This document shows positions 62,268-64,000 of a DNA stretch of 64,000 nt, piece after piece. Position 1 is the first letter of the stretch, and each line of letters starts with the position of its first letter. The translations under genes and the position numbers were made by a program. Location of the stretch: NCBI RefSeq assembly GCF_009674725.1, contig NZ_WKKH01000006.1, positions 1-64,000 on the forward strand, given 5' to 3'. The stretch is from Pedobacter petrophilus. Its GTDB lineage: Bacteria > Bacteroidota > Bacteroidia > Sphingobacteriales > Sphingobacteriaceae. The notes under the pieces are model-generated. The model was not told the origin of the DNA. It was given only the letters and a program-made list of their open reading frames with translations, and did not search any database.

Positions 62268-64000
<1,733 letters not shown>

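Overview
The window looks like chromosomal DNA of a Bacteroidota bacterium of the family Sphingobacteriaceae, most likely Pedobacter or a close relative. This is inferred from A+T-rich DNA, start codons mostly without a Shine-Dalgarno sequence, promoter-like boxes matching the Bacteroidota -7 consensus TAnnTTTG, a TonB-dependent receptor, LytS/LytTR two-component proteins, a PorT-like barrel, and many small lipoproteins. No 16S gene is present, so genus is a guess. No prophage, plasmid or CRISPR array is visible; the only mobile-element-related gene is a REP-associated tyrosine transposase.

Layout. 0-6.5 kb: an acidic protein, thymidine kinase, an NAD(P)-binding protein and a SWIM/SNF2 helicase. 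6.7-13.9 kb: a complete L-rhamnose catabolic operon on the minus strand (transporter, aldolase-dehydrogenase fusion, isomerase, kinase) followed by a GntR-type regulator, with candidate operators before the transporter and the isomerase. 14.2-17.5 kb: a hydrolase and nucleotide pyrophosphohydrolase pair, then a LytTR response regulator and its histidine kinase separated by eleven and a half copies of GGGTTTA. 17.7-21.9 kb: envelope and unknown proteins. 22.2-22.5 kb: two tandem tRNA-Phe genes, each with its own promoter and terminator. 22.7-31 kb: a two-gene iron-sulfur oxidoreductase module, AsmA protein, peptidoglycan glycosyltransferase, DUF1080 protein, SDR. 31.1-32.2 kb: ribosomal proteins S6, S18, L9. 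33.3-39.6 kb: AraC regulator, dnaX with an A10 run that looks like a programmed slippage site, the transposase with an internal perfect palindrome, and monomeric isocitrate dehydrogenase. 39.8-46 kb: two adjacent ankyrin-repeat genes, a sorbosone-dehydrogenase-like lipoprotein, a TonB receptor. 46-55.8 kb: ssb, an alkylation-repair operon (Ada/MGMT, Ada-type metal-binding protein, AlkB) and many small envelope genes. 56-59.2 kb: riboflavin synthase, biotin carboxylase, threonine aldolase. 59.3-64 kb: N-acetylglucosamine kinase, a NUDIX-type regulator, and an operon of 6-phosphofructokinase, a divergent kinase paralogue and GAPDH (cut by the window end).

The most notable signals are: (1) a 20-bp element, TAGTGTA-N5-TACACACT, found both before the GlcNAc kinase gene and over the pfkA promoter, with a catalytically degenerate NUDIX regulator encoded between them, suggesting a local regulon for sugar phosphorylation and glycolysis; (2) the dnaX A10 run after which both shifted frames stop almost at once; (3) the telomere-like heptamer array ending three bases before the response-regulator start; (4) a perfect 24-bp palindrome inside the transposase gene; (5) a pfkA-linked kinase paralogue that has lost its first phosphate-binding motif. 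All coordinates and motifs were read by eye; family assignments rest on recognisable motifs, not on database searches.
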